From positions 248,001 through 312,000 of the forward strand of contig JAJTBS010000003.1 in the NCBI GenBank assembly GCA_021286765.1: a stretch of 64,000 bases of DNA. The letters run 5' to 3'. This DNA comes from Holophagaceae bacterium. GTDB lineage: Bacteria; Acidobacteriota; Holophagae; Holophagales; Holophagaceae. The position numbers were made by a program, and so were the translations under genes. The notes beneath the pieces are model-generated. The model did no database searches. It was not told where the DNA came from and saw nothing but the letters and a program-made list of their open reading frames with translations. Of this stretch, positions 17,069-25,462 are shown piece by piece. Within the stretch, counting starts at the first letter, position 1, and each line of letters opens with the position of its first letter.

Positions 17069-17895
17069 GGACGGGGATCCCGGTCCCGGCTGCTGCGGCA
17101 CCACTCGCTCCAGCTGCCGACATACAGGCCGGCGCCGCGCAGGCCCGCCACATCCAGGGCCAACAGGGTGTGGCAGGCGGTGACGCCACTGCCGCAGTGG
17201 ACGGCGAGGCGCTCCGGCGGTGTCCCGTCCAGCAAGGGCTCGTAAAGGGCGCGCAGGGCCTCGGGGCGCTTGAAGCAGCCATCGGGCCCGAGGTTCTCGT
17301 TCCAGGGCAGGTTCAGTGAGCCGGGGATGTGGCCGGCCACGGGGTCGAAAGGCTCGGTGTCGCCGCGCCAGCGTTCCCGGGAGCGGACATCCAGCAGCTT
17401 GCGGCCGGGATCCTTCCGAAGGGTTTCCACATCGTCGGCGTCCACCGTGGGGAGGCGCCAGCCCTCAGTCGGATACGGTCCGAGCGCCGTCCCGGGCGCG
17501 AGGTCCGAAGTCAGGGTCATCCCGGCCCGGACGGCCTCGGGGAGTCCGCCATCCAGCACCAGGACATCTTCATGACCCAGGGCACGCAGCATCCACCAGA
17601 GGCGGGCCGCCGCGTTGCCGCCGCCGTTGGCGTCATAGACCACGACACGGGTGGAAGGGCCGATGCCCCAGGCACCCACCTGCGCGGCGAAGCGTCTCAG
17701 GGGAGGCAGGGGGTGGCGCCCGCCCATGGCCGGATCGTGGCCAGGATCCGAGGCGGTGCTGAGCTGACGGTTCAGGTCTGCGTGCTGGGCCCCGGGCAGG
17801 TGGCCCGCCGCGAACTCAGCGGGATCCGGTCGGGCATCCAGCAGGCGGACCGGGGTGGACGAGGAGCGGAGTTCATGAGCGGTGATCAGTGGCAT
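17065..17895 (-). CDS. sseA: 3-mercaptopyruvate/thiosulfate sulfurtransferase (two-domain rhodanese)
   Basis: This 276-residue protein has two rhodanese domains. The N-terminal one (about 5-125) lacks the active cysteine, as usual. The C-terminal one (about 150-270) carries C234 in the loop CGSGVTA, the signature of 3-mercaptopyruvate sulfurtransferases rather than CRKGVT thiosulfate types. It moves a sulfane sulfur to thiol or cyanide acceptors in the cytoplasm. Length matches SseA (about 280). The ATG at 17895 starts the domain directly, although no strong ribosome-binding site is visible. It is divergent from the TlpA-like gene with a 60-bp gap, and the MFS start overlaps its stop. Confidence 0.88.
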   Translation of the reverse strand: MPLITAHELRSSSTPVRLLDARPDPAEFAAGHLPGAQHADLNRQLSTASDPGHDPAMGGRHPLPPLRRFAAQVGAWGIGPSTRVVVYDANGGGNAAARLWWMLRALGHEDVLVLDGGLPEAVRAGMTLTSDLAPGTALGPYPTEGWRLPTVDADDVETLRKDPGRKLLDVRSRERWRGDTEPFDPVAGHIPGSLNLPWNENLGPDGCFKRPEALRALYEPLLDGTPPERLAVHCGSGVTACHTLLALDVAGLRGAGLYVGSWSEWCRSSRDRDPRP

Positions 17896-17955
17896 CCAGA
17901 CAGTATGAAGCGGCCCGTCGCGGCGGTACCCTCGAAGACTGACCATGGGGGCTCC

Positions 17956-18510
17956 ATGTCCGACGCCTATGTTCCCGAATCCCGCTGGCGCCTGCCGGTG
18001 GCCTTCCTCCTCGTGGGCGGGGGCCTCCTCCTGGGCGGGGTGGCGCTCGCCCGTGGCCTGTTTGGCGGGGGCGGTGAGACGGCCGCCAGCGGCGCGGACG
18101 TGAGCGGCGTTGTGCTCAGGGATGTCGAGGGCAACCGCCACACCCTGGCCGAGTTCAAGGGCAAGGTGGTGCTGGTGGATGTGTGGGCCACTTGGTGCGG
18201 GCCCTGCCGCCAGTCGCTGCCTGAAGTTGCGCAGCTGCAGAAGGCCGGTGGGGACCGCTACGTGGTCCTGCCGATCTCGGTGGATCGCGGAGGGTGGGGG
18301 GACGTGAAGCCTTTCCTGGCCCAGAACCCGCAGCTGGGGCTCACGGCCTACCTCCCCGATGGCGGTGGGGCCCTGGAGCCCTTCGGCGAGATTCGGGGCA
18401 TTCCAACCACGCTGATCATCGACCGGCAGGGCCGGCTCGTGAAGCGCTGGTCCGGATACGGGGAGGGGATGGCGAAACGGGCCCTGGAGGAGGCCCTGAA
18501 GGTCCGGTGA
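17956..18510 (+). CDS. TlpA/ResA-like membrane-anchored thioredoxin
   Basis: This 184-residue protein has one N-terminal membrane anchor (about 13-33) and a thioredoxin-fold domain facing the periplasm, with the redox motif WCGPC (80-84), and a cis-proline in RGIPTT. Such proteins reduce disulfides, for instance in cytochrome c maturation; no cytochrome gene is adjacent, so its client is unknown. It is translationally coupled to the Sel1-repeat gene through TGATG, which suggests that the two act together at the membrane. Confidence 0.9.
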   Translation: MSDAYVPESRWRLPVAFLLVGGGLLLGGVALARGLFGGGGETAASGADVSGVVLRDVEGNRHTLAEFKGKVVLVDVWATWCGPCRQSLPEVAQLQKAGGDRYVVLPISVDRGGWGDVKPFLAQNPQLGLTAYLPDGGGALEPFGEIRGIPTTLIIDRQGRLVKRWSGYGEGMAKRALEEALKVR

Positions 18511-19766
18511 TGGGTCCAGTCCGGCCAGCGCTGACCACCGACCTGCGGCGAGCCTGGGCGCTGGCGCTCGGAACCCTGGTCCTCATCCTCGCGGGCCCCC
18601 TCCTGCTCCTGCCCACCCGGCTGGCCCGGGTGGCCGAGGCCTGGGTCGCGGTGCTGTTCCTGGCCCTGTGGGCGCTGATGGTGGCCCTGGTGATCGCGCG
18701 CCTGCTGTGGTCGACGACCGCGGTGTTCACCTGGCTCGAACGCCGACTGCGCCGCTGGGTGGTCCGTTTCGCGGGGGATCCCTCAGGACTGTGGCTCCAC
18801 TGGACCCGGCGGGCACATCGCTCCGAGATGGCCCACTGGTGCCTCCAGCAGGCTGTGGCGGTCGGTGGGGCGGAGGCGCAGTTCCAATACGGCCTGATCT
18901 TCCTGGAAGGCGGCTTTGGCCCCAGCGGCCAGGCCGCGGCCGCGGAGTGGTTCCGCCAAGCTGCGGAGCAGTCGCACCCTGAGGCGGCCTTCCGCCTTGC
19001 GGAGGTCCTCCGCACGGGGGCGAACCAGACCGTTCCCGACCGGGCCGAGGCGGAGCGATGGTACCTGCGGTCCGCCGGTTGGGGCTACGGTCCCGCGGCG
19101 GCCTGGCTGGCTCACGCCTATGGCCTGGGCGACGGGGTGCCGGGCGATGTGATGAGGGCCAAGCGCTGGGCTGAACAGGCGGAGCGCCTCCGCCCGCACC
19201 CCGAGCTCTCGCGCAGCGTCCTGCGGCACGATGCCGCACCGGAGGACCCCCTGGTGCGTTTGGCCGCCCGGACGGCCCATGGGGTGGAATCCCTTGCGGC
19301 CTGGGGCGTGGGGCATTGGGTTGGGCGCTGGGGGCTGCTTCTTGGGGTCCTGCTGCTGGGGGTGGTCCTGCTGGGTACCCTCGGCTGGCTCTTCTGGGCC
19401 GGATCCTCCTCCCTGTTCCACCTGCCCCTGCTGATGGCCGCAGCCCTGCTGATCCTGCTGGCCTGGCAGACCCGCCAGCTGCGGGCGGGACGGCCGCGCC
19501 GCGGTCGGGACCGGCTCCTGGAAGCAGCCGAGGCTGGGGATCCGGACGCCTGCCACCGCCTGGGCTTGGCATACCGCTCGGGCAGCCCTGGCCGGCCCCG
19601 GGATGACCTCAGCGCCGCCCTCTGGTTCCGTAAGGCGGCGGATCAGGGCCACCGGGAGGCCATGCTGGCCCTTTCCGAGGCCTACCTGGGCGGGCATGGC
19701 GTGATGCGGGACCCCCGGGAGGCCACCCGCTGGGCAGAGGCGGCCCACCGCGAGTCAACTTCCTGA
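18510..19766 (+). CDS. Sel1-repeat membrane protein with a split repeat array
   Basis: This 418-residue protein alternates membrane and repeat blocks: helices at about 15-35 and 43-67, a Sel1-like TPR block at 108-225 (AEAQFQYGLIFLEGGFG, AERWYLRSAGWGYGPAAAWLAHAYG), helices at about 274-296 and 304-320, then a second Sel1 block at 335-415 (DACHRLGLAYRSGS, AALWFRKAADQGHREAMLALSEAY). Sel1 repeats are protein-protein interaction scaffolds. Both repeat blocks would lie on the same side of the membrane. The start overlaps the thioredoxin stop as TGATG. I know no named family with this exact layout; function unknown. Confidence 0.82.
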   Translation: MGPVRPALTTDLRRAWALALGTLVLILAGPLLLLPTRLARVAEAWVAVLFLALWALMVALVIARLLWSTTAVFTWLERRLRRWVVRFAGDPSGLWLHWTRRAHRSEMAHWCLQQAVAVGGAEAQFQYGLIFLEGGFGPSGQAAAAEWFRQAAEQSHPEAAFRLAEVLRTGANQTVPDRAEAERWYLRSAGWGYGPAAAWLAHAYGLGDGVPGDVMRAKRWAEQAERLRPHPELSRSVLRHDAAPEDPLVRLAARTAHGVESLAAWGVGHWVGRWGLLLGVLLLGVVLLGTLGWLFWAGSSSLFHLPLLMAAALLILLAWQTRQLRAGRPRRGRDRLLEAAEAGDPDACHRLGLAYRSGSPGRPRDDLSAALWFRKAADQGHREAMLALSEAYLGGHGVMRDPREATRWAEAAHRESTS

Positions 19767-19799
19767 GTCCATGGCCCGATGATGAGAGCAGGGGGAGTC

Positions 19800-20306
19800 A
19801 TGTCCCGATCTTGGTTGGCGCTGGCGATGCTGCTCACCCTCACGGGGTGCAGGGAGGATCCGCGCCGCATCGAGAACGAGAACCTGGGGATCGCCGTCAC
19901 CTTCCCGGGGCCCGCCAAGCTGCACCGGCACACGGATCCCGGCCCCTTCGGCGAGGTGGAATGGTTTGACCTGGCCATGAGTCCGGCCGGCCGCCTGGAT
20001 GAGACCTTCAGCGTGGCGGTGGGCAACCTGCCTCCGGGCGACAAGGGCGGGACCACGCCCCGTGAGATCCTGACCACCTTCCAGAATTTCCTCAGCTACC
20101 GGTTCGGCGCCCTTCAGCGCTCGGAGCTGCCCGCGGCCAAGGGGCCCGGGTTCCGCTACAAGGTGAAGAGCCCCAATGGCGGCGTGGTCGAAGGCATCGT
20201 GGTGGTGCGCCGGGGGCGGCTGCATCATGCCCAGGCCATCGTGCGCAAAGAGGGCGACCCGCGCACCGAGGCCTTCCTGGGGGACTTGGAGATACGGACG
20301 CGCTGA
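19800..20306 (+). CDS. small predicted lipoprotein
   Basis: This 168-residue protein starts with a signal peptide ending in the lipobox LTGC (C17), then a mature domain that looks like a compact mixed alpha/beta fold, with the phrases NLGIAVTFPGPAKL and GFRYKVKSPNGGVVEGIVVVRRGR. I do not recognise the family. The first in-frame ATG is at 19779, but GGGGGAG just before 19800 makes that start more likely. It is 33 bp downstream of the Sel1 gene on the same strand and may share its transcript; it ends 12 bp from the convergent HAD gene. Confidence 0.75.
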   Translation: MSRSWLALAMLLTLTGCREDPRRIENENLGIAVTFPGPAKLHRHTDPGPFGEVEWFDLAMSPAGRLDETFSVAVGNLPPGDKGGTTPREILTTFQNFLSYRFGALQRSELPAAKGPGFRYKVKSPNGGVVEGIVVVRRGRLHHAQAIVRKEGDPRTEAFLGDLEIRTR

Positions 20307-20318
20307 GCGCCTGATGGC

Positions 20319-20960
20319 TCAGGGTTGATCCAGCAGGGCCGCCTCCACGGCGGCGACCAGATGTTCGGCTTCGACATCGGGCGCCAGGCTCTGGTGCGTG
20401 CCCGGCACGGCCTCGCCAATGCCGACGAAGGGCATGCCGGCGGCCTGGGCCGCGACCAGGTCGTGGGGACGGTCGCCCACGTAGAGATGGGGGCCCGGAC
20501 CGCCGCTCAGGGCCCGCTTCAGCAGGTCCGCGCGGCCGTGGCGCGGCAGTGAGCCCAGCCTCGGGATGGCCGGATTCACCCCCAGAATCTCTGCCTTGAA
20601 GGCCAGCAGCCCTGGCGCATTGCCGGAGACCAGCCAGACCTGCCGGGAGGCGGCGAGCCGGTGCATACCCTCCAGCACACCCTCGAACCTCAGTGCCTGC
20701 TGGCTCCCCGGGGCGAAGGCGGCCCGGAACCGCTCAACGCAGGCGGACTCGTAGGCTTCGTAGCCTGCTTCATCGAGGTCTCGGCCGAAGCACATCCGGT
20801 GCAGGTCGTCCACGATCTCCCAGTCCGTGGAGCCCTGGCAGAGCCGCAGCTGCTCCACGGTGGGGGTCGTCCCCCACAGCCCGCCCAGGGCCTCACGCAG
20901 CAACACGAAGCCGGAGCTGAAGTGCCCCAGGGTTCCGTCAAGGTCAAAGCAGATCGGCAT
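20319..20960 (-). CDS. HAD-family phosphatase (phosphoglycolate phosphatase-like)
   Basis: This 213-residue HAD hydrolase shows motif I DLDGT (6-10, nucleophile D6), motif II SGN (about 117-119), and motif IV GDRPHD (about 156-161), with an alpha-helical cap between the first two motifs. The cap type and length resemble Gph/PGP-like enzymes, but substrate choice in this family cannot be read from motifs. The ATG at 20960 is directly followed by the nucleophile strand. It is flanked by unrelated small exported proteins and looks monocistronic. Confidence 0.85.
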   Translation of the reverse strand: MPICFDLDGTLGHFSSGFVLLREALGGLWGTTPTVEQLRLCQGSTDWEIVDDLHRMCFGRDLDEAGYEAYESACVERFRAAFAPGSQQALRFEGVLEGMHRLAASRQVWLVSGNAPGLLAFKAEILGVNPAIPRLGSLPRHGRADLLKRALSGGPGPHLYVGDRPHDLVAAQAAGMPFVGIGEAVPGTHQSLAPDVEAEHLVAAVEAALLDQP

Positions 20961-21021
20961 CGGGTCGCTCTCTAGCCCAGGATCTCACGGGATGGCACCC
21001 TGGAAGGGAAGGTGGTACCCC

Positions 21022-21615
21022 GTGCGCCGGTTGATCGTCCTGCTCTTGCTGACTCTCTCGTTGCCGATCTGTGCCCAGGAGGGGCTCCGCTACCGGATCC
21101 AGCTCTGGATGCGCGGGGATGAACAGGCCATGGAGGCGCGGTTCCGGCTCCAGTCCACCGCCGGAACCCGCAGCCACAACAAGGTGCAGAAGCCTCGCAT
21201 GGGCGGGTGGCGCCTGGAGGCGGACCGGACCGAGGGCACGCCCTATGCGCAGGCGATGCTGCTGGGCCGGGCCGAGCGGCTGCTCTACCTGGCGGGGCCC
21301 TCGCCGCAAACGCGGCCTGAGCCCATCGCCCTGCGCTTCGGCAGCCGCAGCCTCCCAGTCTGGAGCCTCGAGATCCCACGCGGCCTGCACGCCTCCACGG
21401 TGCTGGTGGAGGTGGCTCCGAAGCTGCTCGTCCTCTGCGACTTCAGCGTGCGGTTCGAGCAGGGGGACATCGCCCGCCTGGAACTTCATCTGGAGGGGCT
21501 GGACAGCATCGCAGGCCTCGCGCCGGCCGAGGCCGGGACCACGCTGCTCAGCACCCTCCAGGCCTGGGTGCGCGAGGCGGGGCAGGCCAGTGAAAGCACC
21601 GTGACCGTGCGCTGA
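21022..21615 (+). CDS. secreted protein of unknown function
   Basis: A GTG at 21022 with AGGTGG six bases upstream starts a clean signal peptide (RRLIVLLLLTLSLPICAQ, cleavage likely after CAQ), giving about 197 residues. An in-frame ATG at 20992 is the alternative, but would place a hydrophilic stretch before the signal. The mature domain is beta-rich (YRIQLWMRG, LLVLCDFSVRFEQGD, ARLELHLEGL) without recognised motifs. It is convergent with another exported protein gene (6-bp gap), and divergent from the HAD gene. Function unknown. Confidence 0.65.
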   Translation: MRRLIVLLLLTLSLPICAQEGLRYRIQLWMRGDEQAMEARFRLQSTAGTRSHNKVQKPRMGGWRLEADRTEGTPYAQAMLLGRAERLLYLAGPSPQTRPEPIALRFGSRSLPVWSLEIPRGLHASTVLVEVAPKLLVLCDFSVRFEQGDIARLELHLEGLDSIAGLAPAEAGTTLLSTLQAWVREAGQASESTVTVR

Positions 21616-21621
21616 AGCGCC

Positions 21622-22356
21622 CTACAGCAAGGTCAGTGTCGTGGTCTTCTTCGTCTGGGAGGAGGCGCCGAACCCGGAGCTGCGGTCTTCGCTGGTGGTG
21701 CGCGTGGCCACGAGGCGGTTGCCAACCCGGCTGAACTGAAGCTCCTGGGTGTTGCCGCCTTCGAAGCTGATGAACATGCGGCTGCCTTTGTAGGCCACGC
21801 TGCTGGAGAAGGCCAGGGGCACGCCGTCCCCGCCGACCCACACCTTGGCCTCGACCTTCAGCTCCTTGAGGTATTTCCGCTGGCTCTCGGGGATCTTCGG
21901 CGTCAGCTTCAACACCAGCAGCCGGGCGGGCTTGCCCTGCCATGTGTCCGTCTTTTCCTCCTGGATCTGGGCCTGGGCCAGGTCGCGGAGCAGGGCTTCG
22001 GCGTGGTTCAGGGACTCTCCGACTTCGAGGGGGTCCACGTTGCGCAGCGCGATGCGGGTGGGAGCCGGCCGATCGGGTTCGCGCTCCTGGGCGGCCAGTT
22101 CCTTCGCAGCCTGCTGGAGGGTGCCCCGGCCCCAGGCCACCTTGAGGCCCTGGGGGCCGTCTTCGAGCTGGGCCGTGACCTTGCCCTGGCTGACGGTGGG
22201 TTTCTTGTCGTCCATGGTCTGGCGCCAGAAGCTGTGGTCCAGGGTGGCCTTCACCGGTTCGGAGCCCTGGAGTTTCTGCAGGGACGAACGCAGGTCGTCC
22301 AGGCCATTGGCCCCGAGGGGCAAGGCCAGGGATAGCAGAAAGATGGACAGACGCAT
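21622..22356 (-). CDS. secreted protein of unknown function, Lys/Thr-rich
   Basis: This 244-residue protein has a short signal peptide (MRLSIFLLSLALPLGANG) with GGAG upstream of its ATG. The mature part contains a helix with heptad character (LRSSLQKLQ), a central segment about loading and lysine-rich strands (YLKELKVEAKVWVGGDGVPL), and a threonine-rich tail ending in TKKTTTLTLL. Alternating strands late in the chain suggest an LolA-like or outer-membrane-lipid-related beta fold, but this is only a structural impression. It is divergent from purF (78-bp gap). Confidence 0.7.
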   Translation of the reverse strand: MRLSIFLLSLALPLGANGLDDLRSSLQKLQGSEPVKATLDHSFWRQTMDDKKPTVSQGKVTAQLEDGPQGLKVAWGRGTLQQAAKELAAQEREPDRPAPTRIALRNVDPLEVGESLNHAEALLRDLAQAQIQEEKTDTWQGKPARLLVLKLTPKIPESQRKYLKELKVEAKVWVGGDGVPLAFSSSVAYKGSRMFISFEGGNTQELQFSRVGNRLVATRTTSEDRSSGFGASSQTKKTTTLTLL

Positions 22357-22434
22357 GGGAGCTCCGGGCTGGACCAGGGATGCCGAAGCTACGGCTCGAG
22401 GTTCCCGGAGGTTATTCTGGAAACCGGGGGAAGC

Positions 22435-23799
22435 ATGCCGTTCAGGGATGAGTGCGGGGTATTCGGGATCTGCCGCCAGACGGAAGCCTCCCGCCAGACC
22501 TACCTGGGGCTCTATGCCCTCCAGCACCGGGGTCAGGAGGCCGCCGGCATCTGCTCCGGGGATGAGCAGGGCCTGCACCTCCACAAGGCCCAGGGCTATG
22601 TCGCCGATGTGTTCACCGAGGCCGTGCTGGATGCCCTGCCGGGCGACGCGGCCATCGGCCACACGCGCTACTCCACCACCGGCGGGAACGTGGCCTCGGC
22701 CGCCCATCCCTTCCTCATCCACGGCCGCTTCGGCCAGGTGGCCCTCTGCCACAACGGCAACCTCACCAACACAGGCGAGCTGCGCGACCGGCTCATCGCC
22801 GAGGGCCACACCTTCACCAGCCCCTCCGACAGCGAGGTCCTTCTGGCCCTCATCAACCGGGCCCAGGCCGATACGCTGGAAGATGCCGTGGTGGCGGCCC
22901 TCCGGCAGGCCAAGGGCGCCTACTCGCTGCTGATCCTCACCGATGACGCGCTCATCGCGGCGCGAGATCCCCACGGCTTCCGGCCCCTGGCCATGGGTCA
23001 CATGGGCGAAACGCACACCTTCAGCTCGGAGACCTGCGCCTTCGACCTGGTGGGCGCCAGCTACGACCGCGACGTGGTTCCCGGGGAGATGGTGGTGGTG
23101 TCCCGGAAAACCGGCGAGATCCGCTCCCGCTTTCCCCTGCCCAAAGTGCAGCCGAAGCCCTGTGTGTTCGAGCACATCTACTTCGCCCGGCCGGATTCCC
23201 TGGTCTACGGCCAGAGCGTCATGGTGGCCCGCCGGGAGATGGGCCGCCGACTGGCCCTGCGCCACCCCGTGGAGGCCGACCTCATCGTGCCCGTGCCTGA
23301 CAGCGGCGTGAGCGCGGCCCTGGGCTATTCCGAGCAATCCGGCATCCCCTTCGACTTCGGCATCATCCGCAACCACTACGTGGGCCGCACCTTCATCGAG
23401 CCCAAGCAGAACATCCGCAGCTTCGGCGTGAAGGTGAAGCTCAATCCGGTGCGCCACCTGCTGGCTGGCAAGCGCGTGGTGCTGGTGGACGACAGCATTG
23501 TGCGCGGCACCACCAGCAAGAAGATCGTGCAGATGGTCCGCGAAGCCGGCGCCCGCGAGGTGCACATGCGCATCGCCTGCCCGCCCACGACGCACTCCTG
23601 CTTCTACGGCATCGACACGCCCAAGCGCCAGCACCTCATCGCCTCGTACATGCCCCTTGCGGAGATCACCGCCTTCGTGGAGGCCGACACGCTCGGCTAC
23701 CTGAGCCTGGAGGACCTCGAAGGCTGCATGGGCGATGACGGTACCGGCTTCTGCTATGCCTGCTTCACGGGCGACTACCCGGTGGCCCCGGGCGAATGA
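22435..23799 (+). CDS. purF: amidophosphoribosyltransferase
   Basis: This 454-residue enzyme makes 5-phosphoribosylamine from PRPP and glutamine, the first committed step of purine synthesis. A short propeptide (MPFRDE) precedes the nucleophile C7 in ECGVFGI, as in Bacillus subtilis-type enzymes that mature by self-cleavage. The N-terminal Ntn glutaminase domain is followed by a PRPP-binding type I PRTase domain with VLVDDSIVRGTT. Cysteines near the C-terminus, including CYAC, fit the [4Fe-4S] cluster of the same subtype. The stop overlaps the next small gene as ATGA. No purM/purL neighbour is present. Confidence 0.96.
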   Translation: MPFRDECGVFGICRQTEASRQTYLGLYALQHRGQEAAGICSGDEQGLHLHKAQGYVADVFTEAVLDALPGDAAIGHTRYSTTGGNVASAAHPFLIHGRFGQVALCHNGNLTNTGELRDRLIAEGHTFTSPSDSEVLLALINRAQADTLEDAVVAALRQAKGAYSLLILTDDALIAARDPHGFRPLAMGHMGETHTFSSETCAFDLVGASYDRDVVPGEMVVVSRKTGEIRSRFPLPKVQPKPCVFEHIYFARPDSLVYGQSVMVARREMGRRLALRHPVEADLIVPVPDSGVSAALGYSEQSGIPFDFGIIRNHYVGRTFIEPKQNIRSFGVKVKLNPVRHLLAGKRVVLVDDSIVRGTTSKKIVQMVREAGAREVHMRIACPPTTHSCFYGIDTPKRQHLIASYMPLAEITAFVEADTLGYLSLEDLEGCMGDDGTGFCYACFTGDYPVAPGE

Positions 23800-24128
23800 G
23801 CACCGGCCCCTCAGGCTCGCTCCAGGCCCATTTCGAGGATGGCCTGCGTTTCCTGGCGGCGGCCCTGGCGCTGGACATCGACCACCGGAACAGCGCCGCC
23901 ATCGTGTCGACCGCCTGCGATGCCATCCAGTGCTTCCTGGCCGTCTTCGAGGCCGCGGCACGGCACCACCTGCCAGACCCCGAAGGCGAGACGGTCCGCC
24001 TGAGGGGCCAGATGGAGGCCCTGCTCACACCCAGCCAGAGCCCGGAGGCCGCCGCGCGCCATGCCATCGAGGCGGCCAAGCTGGCCCGGGACCAGGCCTC
24101 GCGGCTGCTGCCCCGGCTCCTCGGCTGA
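23796..24128 (+). CDS. small helical protein coupled to purF
   Basis: This 110-residue product starts inside the purF stop (ATGA), a strong sign of real translation. It is predicted almost fully helical, with a helix-rich pattern reminiscent of HEPN-type proteins (RFLAAALALD, AAIVSTACDAIQCFLAVFEAAARHHL, AARHAIEAAKLARDQASRLLPRLLG), but I see no catalytic R-x4-6-H in the usual place. Function unknown. It ends next to a convergent small exported protein gene. Confidence 0.65.
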   Translation: MSTGPSGSLQAHFEDGLRFLAAALALDIDHRNSAAIVSTACDAIQCFLAVFEAAARHHLPDPEGETVRLRGQMEALLTPSQSPEAAARHAIEAAKLARDQASRLLPRLLG

Positions 24129-24130
24129 AC

Positions 24131-24517
24131 TCAGAATTCCAGCCGCCCCAGGGGAACGTTCTGCGGCAGGGGGTTCCCGCCGAAGCGGTCCACCGGCAGG
24201 GTGGCTGAGGCGAGGCTGGTGGCCGGTACCGCCGCGCCCTGGGAGCGCCAGAAGCGCCGGAGATCCTCCCGGAACCACACCACGAACTCCTGGAAGGCCA
24301 CCTCGCGCAGCTCCTCCCGCGTGAGCTCGCCGAAGACCTCTACCACGGCCGAGGCGGAGGCCTCAGGCAGGCGGAAGGTCTTCCAGGGTTTCTGGGCGCC
24401 TTCCGAGGGGGCCAGGATCGTCGCGAGGAAAGCCCCATCCCGCCCAGGCAGGGGCGGCTCTCCGGCCAGCAGGCCAGAGGCGAGGCAAAGACAGATCAGG
24501 GCACGCATGGACTTCAT
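24131..24517 (-). CDS. small secreted protein
   Basis: This 128-residue protein has an N-terminal signal peptide (RALICLCLASGLLAG, cleavage likely after LAG) and a mature domain of about 105 residues with several helices (ELTREELREVAFQEFVVWFREDLRRFW). The ATG at 24517 is preceded by no clear ribosome-binding site; 24508 is an alternative. It is divergent from miaA (63-bp gap). I do not recognise the family. Confidence 0.6.
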   Translation of the reverse strand: MKSMRALICLCLASGLLAGEPPLPGRDGAFLATILAPSEGAQKPWKTFRLPEASASAVVEVFGELTREELREVAFQEFVVWFREDLRRFWRSQGAAVPATSLASATLPVDRFGGNPLPQNVPLGRLEF

Positions 24518-24580
24518 ATGGTGCCAGGGACGCGGAGGTTCCCATCCCAGCCCGCTCCGGTCAGCTGCTACGTTTGAGCC

Positions 24581-25462
24581 ATGCCCATCGCCATCCTTGG
24601 ACCCACAGCCTCTGGCAAATCCGCCGTGGCCGTGGCCGTGGCGCGCCGCCTGGGCGGCACGGTGGTCAATGGCGACCCCTTCCAGGCCATCCAGGGTTTG
24701 GCCATCGGCACCGGGCAGCCGGATGCGGCTGAGCAGGGTGGCCTGCCCCACCTGGGCTACGGTGAACTGCCCCTCTCGACCCGCCCCAACCCCAAGGCCT
24801 TCGGGGCGCTGGTCCGGGGGTGGCTGGACGCGGCTTCCCAACCGGTGCTGGTGACCGGATCCGGCCTGTATCTGCGGGGCATCTGGGACCAGCTCTCGGC
24901 ACTGCCCGAGGTGGAACCGGCTCAGGTGGACCGGGTGCGATCCTGGGGCGTGCGGCTGGGCATGCCCGTGCTCCATCGCTACCTGGCGGCCGTGGACCCA
25001 GCCCGCGCCGCGGCCCTGCACCCCTGCGACAGCGCCCGGGTCCAGCGGGCCCTGGCCCTCCATCTGGCCACCGGAGGCGCGCCGTCGGGGCTGCTTTCCA
25101 GACCAGCCACCGGTGTTCCCGCCGGATGGCGGGTGCTGGTGGTCTCGCCCGGTCGCGAGCGCCGCCGTGAACGCGTGGTGGCGCGGGTGACGGCCCAGCT
25201 GGCGGCTGGCTGGCTGGAGGAGGTGGCGGGCCTGGTGGCTGCCGGCCACACCGAGGATCTGGTGGCCCTGAGGCCCCTGGGCTATGCGGCCTGGATGGCG
25301 GGGGAAGATCTCCAGTCGGCCCGATCCCGGGTGATCCAGGAGACCCAGGCCTATGCCAAGCGGCAGGCCACCTGGTTCCGCAACCAGCTGCCGGAGGCCC
25401 CGGCCTGGGATCCGGACCTGGAGCCGCTGGAGGCGGCCTTCCAGCGGCTGGGGCTGGAATGA
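24581..25462 (+). CDS. miaA: tRNA dimethylallyltransferase
   Basis: This 293-residue enzyme adds a dimethylallyl group to N6 of A37 in tRNAs that read UNN codons. The P-loop GPTASGKS (7-14) and the following segment with NGDPFQAIQGLAIGTGQP are in the right order; GSGLYLRG matches the MiaA tRNA/DMAPP region. Many MiaA proteins have DSMQ at the first acidic motif where this one has NGDPFQ, a conservative family variant. Length is slightly short of the usual 300-316. Its stop overlaps the crotonase-fold gene as ATGA, so they are coupled. Confidence 0.92.
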   Translation: MPIAILGPTASGKSAVAVAVARRLGGTVVNGDPFQAIQGLAIGTGQPDAAEQGGLPHLGYGELPLSTRPNPKAFGALVRGWLDAASQPVLVTGSGLYLRGIWDQLSALPEVEPAQVDRVRSWGVRLGMPVLHRYLAAVDPARAAALHPCDSARVQRALALHLATGGAPSGLLSRPATGVPAGWRVLVVSPGRERRRERVVARVTAQLAAGWLEEVAGLVAAGHTEDLVALRPLGYAAWMAGEDLQSARSRVIQETQAYAKRQATWFRNQLPEAPAWDPDLEPLEAAFQRLGLE

